From a virus: a stretch of DNA of 20,838 bases. The notes beneath the pieces were generated by a model. The model was not told the origin of the DNA. It worked only from the letters and a program-made list of their open reading frames with translations, and made no database searches. A program made the translations under genes and the position numbers. Below are positions 1 to 6,845 of the stretch, piece after piece; position 1 is the stretch's first letter; every line of letters begins with the position of its first letter. The stretch lies in IMG/VR virus record IMGVR_UViG_3300037150_000220, positions 1 to 20,838 of that record; one strand, given 5' to 3'.

Positions 1-24
1 CTACAGCGGCATGCTTTAAGCCTC

Positions 25-74
25 CATCGGTGAGCGCTAATCCGTGCTCACCGATGCGAGACTTCCCTCGCATC
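25..74. repeat. Two overlapping, mutually exclusive hairpins
   Basis: CATCGGTGAGC (25-35) is the exact reverse complement of GCTCACCGATG (46-56), with a 10-base loop. GATGCGAG (53-60) is the exact reverse complement of CTCGCATC (67-74), with a 6-base loop. The two stems share bases 53-56, so only one can be fully formed at a time. No T-run follows, so a simple intrinsic terminator is unlikely. They sit just before the Shine-Dalgarno AAGGA (82-86) of the first small gene and could form a leader switch or an operator; the function is unknown. Confidence 0.6.
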
Positions 75-95
75 TTCACCTAAGGACATTTCAAC

Positions 96-269
96 ATGCT
101 CGTTTATGTTGGCGAGATTGTCTGTCCAGCATCGGCCGAAGCTGGCAAGGTTCGCACGTGCGCCACGTGCAAGGCCTGCAGCGGCACCAGTCGCACGGGG
201 CAAGCCTCGGTCGCCATCATCGTGCACGGATCCAAAGCGGCGCGGTTTCGCGAGAGTGCCGCACCATGA
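96..269 (+). CDS. Small four-cysteine phage protein
   Basis: A 57-codon frame starts at ATG 96, nine bases after the Shine-Dalgarno AAGGA, and an in-frame TAA at 81 blocks any longer start. Cysteines at 10, 22, 25 and 28 form C-x11-C-x2-C-x2-C, followed by a short strand ending in VHG, so a small zinc-binding fold is likely. From memory the pattern (VCPAS, TCATCKAC, then IIVHG) resembles the C-terminal part of a longer phage family (DUF7227-like). This copy could therefore be a stand-alone or truncated C-terminal module. The stop overlaps the next start as ATGA. The function is not known. Confidence 0.6.
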   Translation: MLVYVGEIVCPASAEAGKVRTCATCKACSGTSRTGQASVAIIVHGSKAARFRESAAP

Positions 270-379
270 CGCGCGTAACGAAGCTAGTGCTATGGATTGC
301 TGGGTTATTGATTGCCCTGGCCATCCTGGCCCGTCTCATCCGTCCGCCGCACGTACCCCGTAGGAGGTTCGAAGAATGA
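266..379 (+). CDS. 37-aa single-pass membrane peptide
   Basis: The ATG overlaps the previous stop (ATGA). The product has a short basic N-terminus, one hydrophobic helix at about residues 7-24 (LVLWIAGLLIALAILARL), and a basic tail with PRRR. This is the composition of a small inner-membrane protein with one transmembrane span. Its stop overlaps the ATG at 376, and the Shine-Dalgarno AGGAGG for that ATG lies inside its last codons. Proteins this small and hydrophobic are common in phage operons. Neither a holin nor any other role can be assigned from sequence. Confidence 0.5.
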   Translation: MTRVTKLVLWIAGLLIALAILARLIRPPHVPRRRFEE

Positions 380-485
380 GAGCCAGAACCGGGATTGCCA
401 GAACAAACGACGGCGCGACGATCGCGCGGCGCGAAAGAAAACCCGCGACCCTCACCCCCAGGGCTTTCGCCCTTACCCGCCATGA
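376..485 (+). other. Coding stretch of unresolved frame
   Basis: ATG 376 has a strong Shine-Dalgarno (AGGAGG, 362-367, 8-base spacing) and an ATGA overlap, but its frame reads as arginine-rich, low-quality sequence and runs on without a stop into the gene at 643. The neighbouring frame, from about 378, reads like a real basic protein end (KRRRDDRAARKKTRDPHPQG). It stops at TGA 483-485, which overlaps the next ATG at 482 in the same way as every other junction in this cluster, but it has no usable start codon. A single-base indel or a frameshift near 376-440 would reconcile the two. I cannot decide between them. Confidence 0.3.
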
Positions 486-646
486 CCGCACCAGATCCAC
501 CTATCCGCCTCGTGCGCATCCCGATAACGGATCTGCCCGACACCGTCGACCTACCCGAGGAGCTCGGCTACGCGCTTTGGCTCGAAGCCTTGCGCCAGCT
601 CGAGAATCGTCTACACCTCCGTTCGCAGAAAGGCTACACCTCATGA
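482..646 (+). CDS. 54-aa hypothetical phage protein
   Basis: ATG 482 is chosen because it overlaps a TGA in the ATGA arrangement used throughout this cluster; there is no clear Shine-Dalgarno, so translational coupling is likely. The N-terminal half is proline-rich and extended. The second half (ELGYALWLEALRQLENRLHL) should form one amphipathic helix. The stop overlaps the ATG of the next gene. I do not recognise the family. It belongs to the co-directional small-gene cluster 96-1378. Confidence 0.45.
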   Translation: MTAPDPPIRLVRIPITDLPDTVDLPEELGYALWLEALRQLENRLHLRSQKGYTS

Positions 647-1023
647 CACCGATTCTCATCACATCCCTGCCCTACGATCGCATGCGCTATCCCACACTAG
701 GCGACTGGTACTACAGCCTCGACATCGACACCGGCGACAAGCGGCTGCAGATCATCACGGCATCGACCGACGAAACCGGCGCGCCCGTGAGCGAGCAGGA
801 ACAATTCCTGATCGCACTGCACGAGCTCGTCGAAGTCAAGCTATGCGAAGCGCGCGGCATCACGCAAAAGGCCGTCGACGACTTTGATCTGGCGTACGCA
901 GGCCTGGACGAACCCGGAGACGAGCCCCTTGCACCCTACCGACGCGAGCACCGATTCGCCATGCTGATCGAGCACCAGATGGCGCACGAGCTCGGCATGG
1001 TGGGTTACGGGGAAGTGCGATGA
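643..1023 (+). CDS. Conserved hypothetical phage protein, 126 aa
   Basis: ATG 643 overlaps the previous stop (ATGA). The N-terminal half (residues 1-50) has the look of a small beta-rich domain (WYYSLDIDTGDKRLQIITAS). It is followed by a helical segment with the pattern LIALHELVEVKLCEARGIT and then AVDDFDLAY, and the C-terminal helix ends IEHQMAHELG. From memory, the xxHELVExxLC / VDxFD signature recurs in small phage proteins of unknown function. Two His-Glu pairs (HELVE and HQMAHE) could bind a metal, but no protease-type HExxH motif is present. It ends in an ATGA overlap with the next gene. Confidence 0.65.
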   Translation: MTPILITSLPYDRMRYPTLGDWYYSLDIDTGDKRLQIITASTDETGAPVSEQEQFLIALHELVEVKLCEARGITQKAVDDFDLAYAGLDEPGDEPLAPYRREHRFAMLIEHQMAHELGMVGYGEVR

Positions 1024-1193
1024 CACCGAACCTCGAGCAGCAAATCGCCCTGCTGCGGGCCCGCTATACGGCCAAATCCGCGCCAGAACGCGCCCGAGGC
1101 CTCCTCATAGCCGCCGGCATCCCGTGGCGCCTGGCGGGCGGATTCGTCCTGGACGCGCGCCGCCGCGGCCGAACCACCGGGAAAACCCCATGA
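1020..1193 (+). CDS. 57-aa basic hypothetical protein
   Basis: The start overlaps the previous stop (ATGA) and its stop overlaps the next start in the same way. The product is basic and mainly helical, with a leucine-rich N-terminal helix (LEQQIALLRARY), then RARGLLIAAGIPWRLAGGF and an Arg-rich tail. The helix-turn-helix-like spacing and positive charge would suit nucleic-acid binding, but this is only a composition argument. No family is recognised. Confidence 0.45.
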   Translation: MTPNLEQQIALLRARYTAKSAPERARGLLIAAGIPWRLAGGFVLDARRRGRTTGKTP

Positions 1194-1378
1194 CCGACCC
1201 TATCGCCTATGCCAGCGCCATCGAGGCGCACCGCCGGCCGCGCTTTCGCCTGAACGTCGACGAATGGGTGGCCGCCATCGCCATCATCTGCCTGGGCGTC
1301 GGACTGATCGCCGGCAGCATGCGCGGGCCCGACTCCGCCGCCCCGTCCTGTTACAACTCGACGCCGGCGCGGCGCTGA
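1190..1378 (+). CDS. 62-aa single-pass membrane protein
   Basis: The start at 1190 overlaps the preceding TGA. An N-terminal soluble part of about 27 residues (basic, RRPRFRLNVDEW) is followed by one hydrophobic segment, VAAIAIICLGVGLIAGS, and a short tail with one cysteine. This predicts one membrane span. It is the last gene of the plus-strand cluster and converges on the primase operon. T-runs (T5 and T6 at about 1407-1419) follow it without a convincing stem. The function is unknown. Confidence 0.5.
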   Translation: MTDPIAYASAIEAHRRPRFRLNVDEWVAAIAIICLGVGLIAGSMRGPDSAAPSCYNSTPARR

Positions 1379-1423
1379 TTTTCGACCACTCCGACGCGAA
1401 GCCCCGTTTTTGCTTTTTTCAAC

Positions 1424-1542
1424 ATGTCGTCTATGTCGTCTCCTGCAGGGTAAATTCCCTATCTTTCGCGGGTGCGCGCGCGAACCTCTTTCTATTACGG
1501 GAGAATAGGAATTTGCCCTGCAACGGGCGACATAGACGACAT
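1424..1542. repeat. Long imperfect inverted repeat in convergent gap
   Basis: The outer arms are perfect over 15 bp (1424-1438 ATGTCGTCTATGTCG and 1528-1542 CGACATAGACGACAT). After five poorly matching bases, the inner arms TGCAGGGTAAATTCC (1444-1458) and GGAATTTGCCCTGCA (1508-1522) match at 14 of 15 positions, the exception being a G-T pair. The 49-base loop holds an alternating GCGCGCGCG run. The outer arms also contain the direct repeat TGTCGTC. The element fills the 211-base gap between the end of the plus cluster (1378) and the end of the primase gene (1590). It could be an origin-type structure beside the primase, a two-way terminator or a MITE-like remnant. Confidence 0.7.
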
Positions 1543-1567
1543 TTCGGACCACGACGACACCATTTCG

Positions 1568-1579
1568 AGGGTTAACCCT
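1568..1579. repeat. 12-bp perfect palindrome
   Basis: AGGGTTAACCCT is fully self-complementary and lies about 10 bp beyond the primase stop codon, on the primase side of the large inverted repeat. It may be a protein-binding site or part of the same structured region. It has no T-run and is too short to act as a terminator stem by itself. Confidence 0.4.
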
Positions 1580-1589
1580 TAGACAAAAT

Positions 1590-4010
1590 CTAGTCCGGCA
1601 TCAGCCTCACGCCCCTGATGAAACGGACGTCCCGACGCCTCCCATTGCCCATCGGAACCTTGCCTTTTTCAACAATTCCGTCCACAACGCGCAAAATATC
1701 GTCCTGAAAACGCGACTTTGCAAGCGCATGGATGCCTCCTTCGCGGCACCATTCGACATACGCGGGGTACAGGCCGCCACCCAGCCCCTCGGTCATCGGC
1801 TCGCGATGCTCGAGCCCTCTCTCGCAGCACTCCGCCACGAACTGGCCGACCCGGTCCTGCTCGAGCTTGTAGGCATCCGAGGCCGCGCGCACCACTGCCG
1901 GCGCCCGCAAGCCCCCCTGCGTGGCCCACTCGACCGCGCCCCGCACGCGCCAAGCCAGGATGCCCTCCAGCTCGCCCCTGAGCCGCTCCACGAGTCCATG
2001 GTCGATCAGGTGCGTGGCGCGCCCGCCGAGCACCGCCGCCTCGTCGCCGAACGACGCCTCGTAGGGCACCAGCAGCACGCGCCGCCAGATGCCCTGGTCC
2101 TGCCCCTTGACGGCCGGCTTGTGGTTCGTGAGCAGTTGCAGCTTGTGGGTGGGCGCGAAGTCGAAGAAGTCCTCGCGCATGAACCGCGCCGACAGCCTGT
2201 CTCCGCCCGTGGCCTGCTTGATGAAGTCCTCTCTCAGCACCACCCCCTCGCCGCTCTCGTGCGCCGTGACCATGCGCTTGCCCATCAGCGAGGCGATCTC
2301 CGTGGGGTGCCGCTCGCCCTTGGCCGCCAGCATGAGGCCCGGCGCGGCCACGCCTGCGTAGTCGCCCATGGTGGCGGCCAGCAGGTCGAGCACCGTCGAC
2401 TTGCCGTTGCTGCCGTCGCCCCAGTGGACGACGAAGCACTGCTCCACGACCGACCCCGTCAGGCAGTAGCCGGCCCAGCGCTGCAAGAAGGCCTGCAGCG
2501 GCTCGTTGCCCATGCAGATCTCGGCCAGCGCCCGCTCCCACACCTCGCACCTCGCATCCGGCACGTAGGCCACCGGCACCAGCCGCGTGATCATGTCGTC
2601 CACACAGTGCCCCCGCAGACTCCCCGTGCGCAGATCCACCGTCCCGTTGGCCACGTTGAGCAGCCACGGGTCCGCATCTAGCGTGTCGACCTCCACCGTC
2701 AGCATCTTGCGCGCCAGCCCGACCGCCGCCTCGATGGCCCCCTTCATCTCGCTCTTGACCGCCCACGCCTCGAGCGCCTTGGCGATACCCTCGGCCTTGG
2801 CGATGGCCGCCGCATCGCCCGTGCTCCCCCTGGCCCGTACCGCGCGGACCTCGTCGTGGATCAGCGACGACAGCCGACACGCGTACCGGTAGACGTCGGC
2901 GTCATCGGCGATCCAGCGCTTGCCGTCCCAGACGTGCCAGCGGCCCGCCGCGACGAGGACCTGGCGGCCGTACGCGTTGACCAGCCGGTTCGCGTTGGCC
3001 TGGTCGGTGCACAGGTGCTGCGCCTCGGGGATGCCGCCACGCTCGGCCTTGACTCTGACGCCCGGCGACTTCGACTTCTTGCTGGAGTTCGGAGTTTGCG
3101 CAACAACCACTGCATCGGCTTCCGGGACGACGTCGAACGTGTCTTCGATCGGTTCGATCCATCCGGCCTCGCCGGCCAGCACCTTCAAGGTGCCGATGCC
3201 GACCAGGGCGTTCGGTCGGTTCTTGATCGATGGCCAGACTCGACGCAACAGATCTTGCTCGTTGAACTTGGGGCTGCGCCCGCTGACTTCGAGCGCGAGA
3301 CGCAAGCCGATATCCGAGCCCCCTGTCTCGCGGTGGATGGCCGCGACCATGCGGAACCACTGGTCGTAGTCGAGCTCGTGCTTGCCCGTGTTCGGGATAT
3401 TGGCCAACACCATGGCCAACTGCTCTACCGTGGCGGTCTGGGCCGGAGCACGCACGGCGATGCTGCCGTCGTCCGACCCAAACCGGGCCTCGTACAGATC
3501 GGTCACCGCGCCGTTGACGTGGTCGAGTACCCCAGAGAACGCGAGCTCGCTGGCCTCGGTCTCCTGCCCCGTGAAGGTGAGGAAGCCCTTGGCGCAGAAG
3601 ACCTCGAAGCCGGGCGACTTTCGATCGGGAAGCGATCCGCTCAGGAATGCGTGGATGCCCGTTCCCGAGGGCGAGAACTCGCTGTAGGTGGCCCCGACGA
3701 GGCCCATAATCGAACTGTCAACTCGGCCGTCGACGACGCACTGGTCGAAGTCGAGACCGACCAGCTCCCACTCGGGCAGCATCGCGAAGCCCAGACCCGT
3801 CCAGCGGCCGGAGAGATCCGCATCGAGCAGCGCCGTCACGGTCTCGTAGGTGGCCAGGCGGGCCCGGTCGAGCTCGCTGCCTTGCTCGCCGCGGCGGCGC
3901 GTGCCGTCGGCGTAGCAGGGCACCTTCAGCGGCTTCTTGCCCGGTTTCGGGTTAGGCTCGAGACGCCAGAGGAGCCATCCCTTGCGCGATCGCAGTTCGG
4001 CCGGGATCAT
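1590..4010 (-). CDS. Phage primase-helicase (D5/P4-type, SF3 helicase)
   Basis: This 806-residue protein should prime and unwind phage DNA at the fork. The N-terminal segment (about 5-110) carries the pattern GWLLWRLEP...KPLKVPCYADG and then GLDFDQCV, as in the primase-polymerase-like region of phage primases. Residues around 190-290 resemble the PriCT linker domain (YDQWFRMVAAIHRETGG). A D5_N-like region follows (about 360-510), then an SF3 helicase core with Walker A GDGSNGKST near 530-538, a downstream acidic motif (AHESGEG) and LLTNHKP. ATG 4010 is chosen because it overlaps the stop of the preceding gene (ATGA); an upstream ATG at 4070 lies within that gene. It is the last gene of the AlpA operon. 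Confidence 0.9.
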   Translation of the reverse strand: MIPAELRSRKGWLLWRLEPNPKPGKKPLKVPCYADGTRRRGEQGSELDRARLATYETVTALLDADLSGRWTGLGFAMLPEWELVGLDFDQCVVDGRVDSSIMGLVGATYSEFSPSGTGIHAFLSGSLPDRKSPGFEVFCAKGFLTFTGQETEASELAFSGVLDHVNGAVTDLYEARFGSDDGSIAVRAPAQTATVEQLAMVLANIPNTGKHELDYDQWFRMVAAIHRETGGSDIGLRLALEVSGRSPKFNEQDLLRRVWPSIKNRPNALVGIGTLKVLAGEAGWIEPIEDTFDVVPEADAVVVAQTPNSSKKSKSPGVRVKAERGGIPEAQHLCTDQANANRLVNAYGRQVLVAAGRWHVWDGKRWIADDADVYRYACRLSSLIHDEVRAVRARGSTGDAAAIAKAEGIAKALEAWAVKSEMKGAIEAAVGLARKMLTVEVDTLDADPWLLNVANGTVDLRTGSLRGHCVDDMITRLVPVAYVPDARCEVWERALAEICMGNEPLQAFLQRWAGYCLTGSVVEQCFVVHWGDGSNGKSTVLDLLAATMGDYAGVAAPGLMLAAKGERHPTEIASLMGKRMVTAHESGEGVVLREDFIKQATGGDRLSARFMREDFFDFAPTHKLQLLTNHKPAVKGQDQGIWRRVLLVPYEASFGDEAAVLGGRATHLIDHGLVERLRGELEGILAWRVRGAVEWATQGGLRAPAVVRAASDAYKLEQDRVGQFVAECCERGLEHREPMTEGLGGGLYPAYVEWCREGGIHALAKSRFQDDILRVVDGIVEKGKVPMGNGRRRDVRFIRGVRLMPD

Positions 4011-4135
4011 CGAGCGGCCGCCGGAATGTAAAAGCACTGCTGTGAAACCACACAGATCACTGCGATCCAAGCTATCGGGTTCACGCAGAGGTTAATGAGT
4101 AGCGCCACCGAAAGAACGAACAAAAAACGTTTCAT
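4007..4135 (-). CDS. 42-aa hydrophobic peptide
   Basis: The frame starts at ATG 4135, overlapping the methyltransferase stop (ATGA), and ends overlapping the primase start in the same way, which supports it as a translated link in the operon. After MKRF it is almost entirely hydrophobic (FVLSVALLINLCVNPIAWIA, then VICVV), enough for one long or two short membrane spans, ending in a short polar tail. It might be a small membrane protein or a coupling peptide. The role is unknown. Confidence 0.5.
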   Translation of the reverse strand: MKRFLFVLSVALLINLCVNPIAWIAVICVVSQQCFYIPAAAR

Positions 4136-5328
4136 GCGGCGGCCTCGATACGTGCGCGAGCGATGGCCATGTAGCCTTCGTCGCGCTCGATGCCGACGAA
4201 CCGGAAACCCTCGAGCTTGGCGCCGCGGCCGGTCGAGCCGGAGCCCATGAACGGGTCGAGAATCAGGCCGCCGGCCGGCGTGACCAGTCGGCAAAGGTAG
4301 CGCATGAGCTCGGTCGGCTTGACCGTCGGGTGGTGGTTGTGGGCGCTGCGATCAGTGCCCTCGGCCTGGAACGAGCCGGGGTTCTGCGTGCCAGCACTCC
4401 AATTCAGCGGCTGCTTCTCCATGTGCTCGCAGCCGTCGTTGCGGTCCTTGCGGCTGGCCTTGGCGCAGTAGAAGAATCTGGCTGCCGACTTGTCGGTTTC
4501 AGCACGCGCCAGGGCGCCGTCGTTGCCGCGCGCCATCGTCCCGTAGACGTTCTGATTCTTGCGCGACGACGACGACGACGACGATGCGTCGGCTATCTGG
4601 CCTACAGCCTGCGGGAACGCCGCCAGCACCTCGTCGCTGCCGTCGTGGATGATGTTGGCGGGCCACCGGCCGAGGTCGTGTGCCTTGCCGGCCGTCATGC
4701 CGAATTCCATCTCACGTTTGCGGTTCTCGTCGTGGCCTCGATCGCCGCTCGCATTGCGCGCGTAGCTGGCGTCTGTCACCTCGACCCGGCACCCGTCGAT
4801 GTTCAACGCACCCGTACCGTGCTCACGCCAGTTCGTCTCGATCGTGCCGATCAGCGGCTTGCGTGCCAGCACGATCGGCTCCCATGCCGGCTTCAGCGCA
4901 CTGCCACCCCACTCACCGTTGCGGCTCTTCGGAAAGCCCGAGCCGTAGAGCCATCCGATCTGGTCGCGGATCTCGAACCCGGCGTCCTCGATCGCGCAGA
5001 CCATCCGGTGATAGGTGCGCGTGCCGCCGAACGCGAGCAGATGGCCGCCAGGCTTAAGCACGCGCAACGCTTCGCGCCACGTGGCCGGATCGAAGGCGAC
5101 ACCAGTGGAGTCCCACTTCTGACCCATGAAGCCGCCCGACCCGTTGCCTGTGCCGATGCGAGCTCGGCCGTAGGGGCTGTCGAGATTGATCGACGCCACG
5201 CCGCTGCCGCCCTTCTTGTTTGCGACGAGGTCGTACGGAGGATCGGTGACGATGGAGTCGATCGACCCATCGGCGATGCACAACTCCATCATGTCGCGGC
5301 AGTCGCCGCAGTAGAGGGTGCTCGTCAT
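4132..5328 (-). CDS. DNA methyltransferase, beta-class N6-A/N4-C
   Basis: A 398-residue amino-methyltransferase that transfers a methyl group from AdoMet to adenine or cytosine in DNA. Catalytic motif IV (TDPPYD, residues 28-33) lies near the N-terminus and the AdoMet-binding motif (DPFMGSGST, around 358-366) is at the C-terminus, the order of beta-class enzymes. Segment LRVLKPGGHLLAFGGTRTYH is motif V-like, and HPTVKP precedes the AdoMet site as usual. ATG 5328 overlaps the preceding stop. No restriction partner is encoded nearby, so an orphan anti-restriction or regulatory role is likely. A TCG codon run (4584-4564) encodes seven serines in the variable target-recognition region. Confidence 0.9.
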   Translation of the reverse strand: MTSTLYCGDCRDMMELCIADGSIDSIVTDPPYDLVANKKGGSGVASINLDSPYGRARIGTGNGSGGFMGQKWDSTGVAFDPATWREALRVLKPGGHLLAFGGTRTYHRMVCAIEDAGFEIRDQIGWLYGSGFPKSRNGEWGGSALKPAWEPIVLARKPLIGTIETNWREHGTGALNIDGCRVEVTDASYARNASGDRGHDENRKREMEFGMTAGKAHDLGRWPANIIHDGSDEVLAAFPQAVGQIADASSSSSSSRKNQNVYGTMARGNDGALARAETDKSAARFFYCAKASRKDRNDGCEHMEKQPLNWSAGTQNPGSFQAEGTDRSAHNHHPTVKPTELMRYLCRLVTPAGGLILDPFMGSGSTGRGAKLEGFRFVGIERDEGYMAIARARIEAAA

Positions 5329-5651
5329 GGCTGCTCCCGCTTGGTGACCCACTCGGAGAACGTCGGGCCCACCATCAGCGCCGAGTGCTGGTGCGTGCCC
5401 TCGAGCAGCGCGTACATCACCTCCCGGGCCCGCTTCGACAGCTTCGCTGGCGAGGATGGGAACCGGGGATAGTTGAGCAGGCCGACGACGTAGCCGGCTT
5501 CCTCGCCGCCCGTGTAGATGAACGTGGTGGGCTCGATCGTGACGCACAGGCCTTCGTCCAGGCACTCCCAGCGAAGGATCTGCTTGGCTACGTCGATCGG
5601 GCCGCTCAGGTACAGGCGGATCTGATGGGTCCGCTCGGTCAGTGTCTTCAT
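5325..5651 (-). CDS. Conserved hypothetical phage protein, 108 aa
   Basis: It lies between the PP-loop enzyme and the methyltransferase, with ATGA overlaps at both ends; ATG 5651 is set by that overlap. The protein opens with a strand (IRLYLSGPIDVAKQIL), continues with ECLDEGLCVTIEPTTFIYTG and GEEAGYVVGLLNYPRFP, and ends with a helix ending in SEWVTKREQP. From memory, close versions of the LSGPIDVAKQ / CVTIEPTTFIYTGGEE pattern occur as a conserved unknown in proteobacterial phages. The fixed position in a DNA-modification cassette suggests, but does not show, a role with its neighbours. Confidence 0.65.
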   Translation of the reverse strand: MKTLTERTHQIRLYLSGPIDVAKQILRWECLDEGLCVTIEPTTFIYTGGEEAGYVVGLLNYPRFPSSPAKLSKRAREVMYALLEGTHQHSALMVGPTFSEWVTKREQP

Positions 5652-6574
5652 TCGCACAACCCGTAGGAAGAAGCACAGTGGGCTGCCGGCTCTTCGTACT
5701 GGGGGTTCTGGATCTTGCCGCCGCGCAGGGTCTTGGCCCAAGTCACGTTGGTCCAGATGTCACCACCGCGCAGTTCGCCGCGGTTGTCGCCCGTGGGCGC
5801 GGTGAAGAACGAGGCCCCGCGCTTGCTGACGGCTATGACCAACTTTTCCCACTGGGCGATCCGCTCGATGTGGGCAGGGAATCGGCGCGAGATCTCGGCG
5901 ATCTCCGACTTCGTCGCGTTGATGCAGGGCATGCAACCGACACGCGCCATGCCTTGCGAGTAGAGGGGGTTGAGCTTGATGCCGCAGACCCTCGTGACGA
6001 AATCGACAGTCTCCTGAGCGGTCCATCCTGCGATGGGCCGGTACGCCCAAATACCACCGGTCAAATCTTCGAAGCCCAACGCATTCTTGCGGCGTTCGGA
6101 CTCGTCGCGACGCACGCCCTGCCACGACCACACATCGCAGCCCACCAGATCGATGAGATCCATCGCATGCTCGGTCAGCGGGATCGTCTTCAGTTCAGCC
6201 GTGCAGAACTGCGCCATGCGCGAGGGGAACCTGCCCTTCAGCATGCACAGGTCCAGGTACGGGTTGCCGGTGGGCACCAGCAGGCGCAGAGCTTCGGCAC
6301 ACTGCTCCTCAGGTATGCCGTGCAGTGGCCACTTCTCCTGGATCCACTTGCGCTTGGATGCGTAGCGGTCGGTGAAGTCCGCGCGCAGCCGCTTGATGGA
6401 GATGTCCAGAACGTCCTCGAGGTATGTCAGGTACTCGTAGGTCATCTCGTGCTCGTTGCCGGTGTCGGCGAAGACGGCCGAGAAGGATGACGGGAACTGC
6501 TTCATGGCCAGGAGCAGCGTGGCGGTGCTATCTTTGCCGCCGCTGACCGAGACGAGATGATGGATGGCCGTCAC
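5648..6574 (-). CDS. PP-loop PAPS-reductase-family protein
   Basis: A 308-residue protein of the adenine-nucleotide alpha-hydrolase superfamily. The PP-loop SGGKDS (11-16) binds ATP or an adenylated substrate. The family includes PAPS reductases, DndC of DNA phosphorothioation and many phage enzymes of unknown substrate. The Arg-rich WQGVRRDESERR and the late CMPC pair fit a nucleotide-activating, sulfur-handling enzyme. GTG 6574 is chosen because it forms a GTGA overlap with the upstream stop and begins just before the PP-loop; a longer start at 6628 would run into the regulator gene. In phages such genes often sit near methyltransferases, as here, so a DNA or tRNA modification role is plausible. 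Confidence 0.8.
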   Translation of the reverse strand: MTAIHHLVSVSGGKDSTATLLLAMKQFPSSFSAVFADTGNEHEMTYEYLTYLEDVLDISIKRLRADFTDRYASKRKWIQEKWPLHGIPEEQCAEALRLLVPTGNPYLDLCMLKGRFPSRMAQFCTAELKTIPLTEHAMDLIDLVGCDVWSWQGVRRDESERRKNALGFEDLTGGIWAYRPIAGWTAQETVDFVTRVCGIKLNPLYSQGMARVGCMPCINATKSEIAEISRRFPAHIERIAQWEKLVIAVSKRGASFFTAPTGDNRGELRGGDIWTNVTWAKTLRGGKIQNPQYEEPAAHCASSYGLCE

Positions 6575-6747
6575 GCAACCACTCCCGCCTGCTGCCGAAT
6601 CCATGACTCGACGAGATCTCTTCGCCACAGCGAGCGGCGCAGGATCTTCACAGGCGGCGGGAAGCCTTGGGTGCGGATGAGGATGTAGATCGTCGAGCGA
6701 GACACGGGCAACAGCTCGCGTATCTGCGTGGTGGTCAGCAGTTGCAC
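6571..6747 (-). CDS. AlpA-like helix-turn-helix regulator
   Basis: A 58-residue MerR/AlpA-type DNA-binding protein. It shows the family pattern in order: LLTTTQIRELLPVSRSTIYI (helix-turn-helix), GFPPPVKI (wing), then RRSLWRRDLVESWI. Such proteins act as transcriptional activators or excisionases in prophages and satellites. GTG 6747 is favoured: GGAG lies nine bases upstream and family members often start just before this motif. A TTG at 6762 would add five residues. It heads the minus-strand operon that runs through the PP-loop enzyme and methyltransferase to the primase, so it may control that operon. Confidence 0.8.
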   Translation of the reverse strand: MQLLTTTQIRELLPVSRSTIYILIRTQGFPPPVKILRRSLWRRDLVESWIRQQAGVVA

Positions 6748-6845
6748 GGCGTCGTGCTCCAATGTCCTGGGGGGTCGCCCACTGTAGCCTTGCGTTGGCC
6801 CATGGGCAATGGCATCATCACTATTTTGTGAAGGACCGCACTTCG
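6748..6845. promoter_or_regulatory. Divergent promoter region with a short palindrome
   Basis: This gap separates the AlpA-like operon (minus) from the lone gene at 6846 (plus), so it should carry promoters for both. It contains the palindrome GCCCATGGGC (6798-6807), a possible operator. A more AT-rich stretch (CATCACTATTTTG) lies just upstream of the plus Shine-Dalgarno AAGGA (6831-6835). No well-spaced -35/-10 pair stands out by eye. Confidence 0.35.

Noticed and set aside
1064-1552. Minus-strand frame over the small genes and the inverted repeat
   Set aside because: Arg-rich shadow; its start lies in the inverted repeat arm and it opposes two coupled plus-strand genes.
2856-4031. Plus-strand frame opposite the primase
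   Set aside because: Antisense shadow of the primase-helicase, which has a recognised Walker A and domain order.
4564-4584. Seven-copy trinucleotide run in the methyltransferase as a phase-variation tract
   Set aside because: The unit is three bases, so length changes would add or remove serines without shifting frame; on/off switching is not expected.
4330-5472. Plus-strand 380-codon frame opposite the methyltransferase
   Set aside because: No domain pattern and low-complexity composition; the minus frame has DPPY and FMGSGST and correct overlaps with its neighbours.
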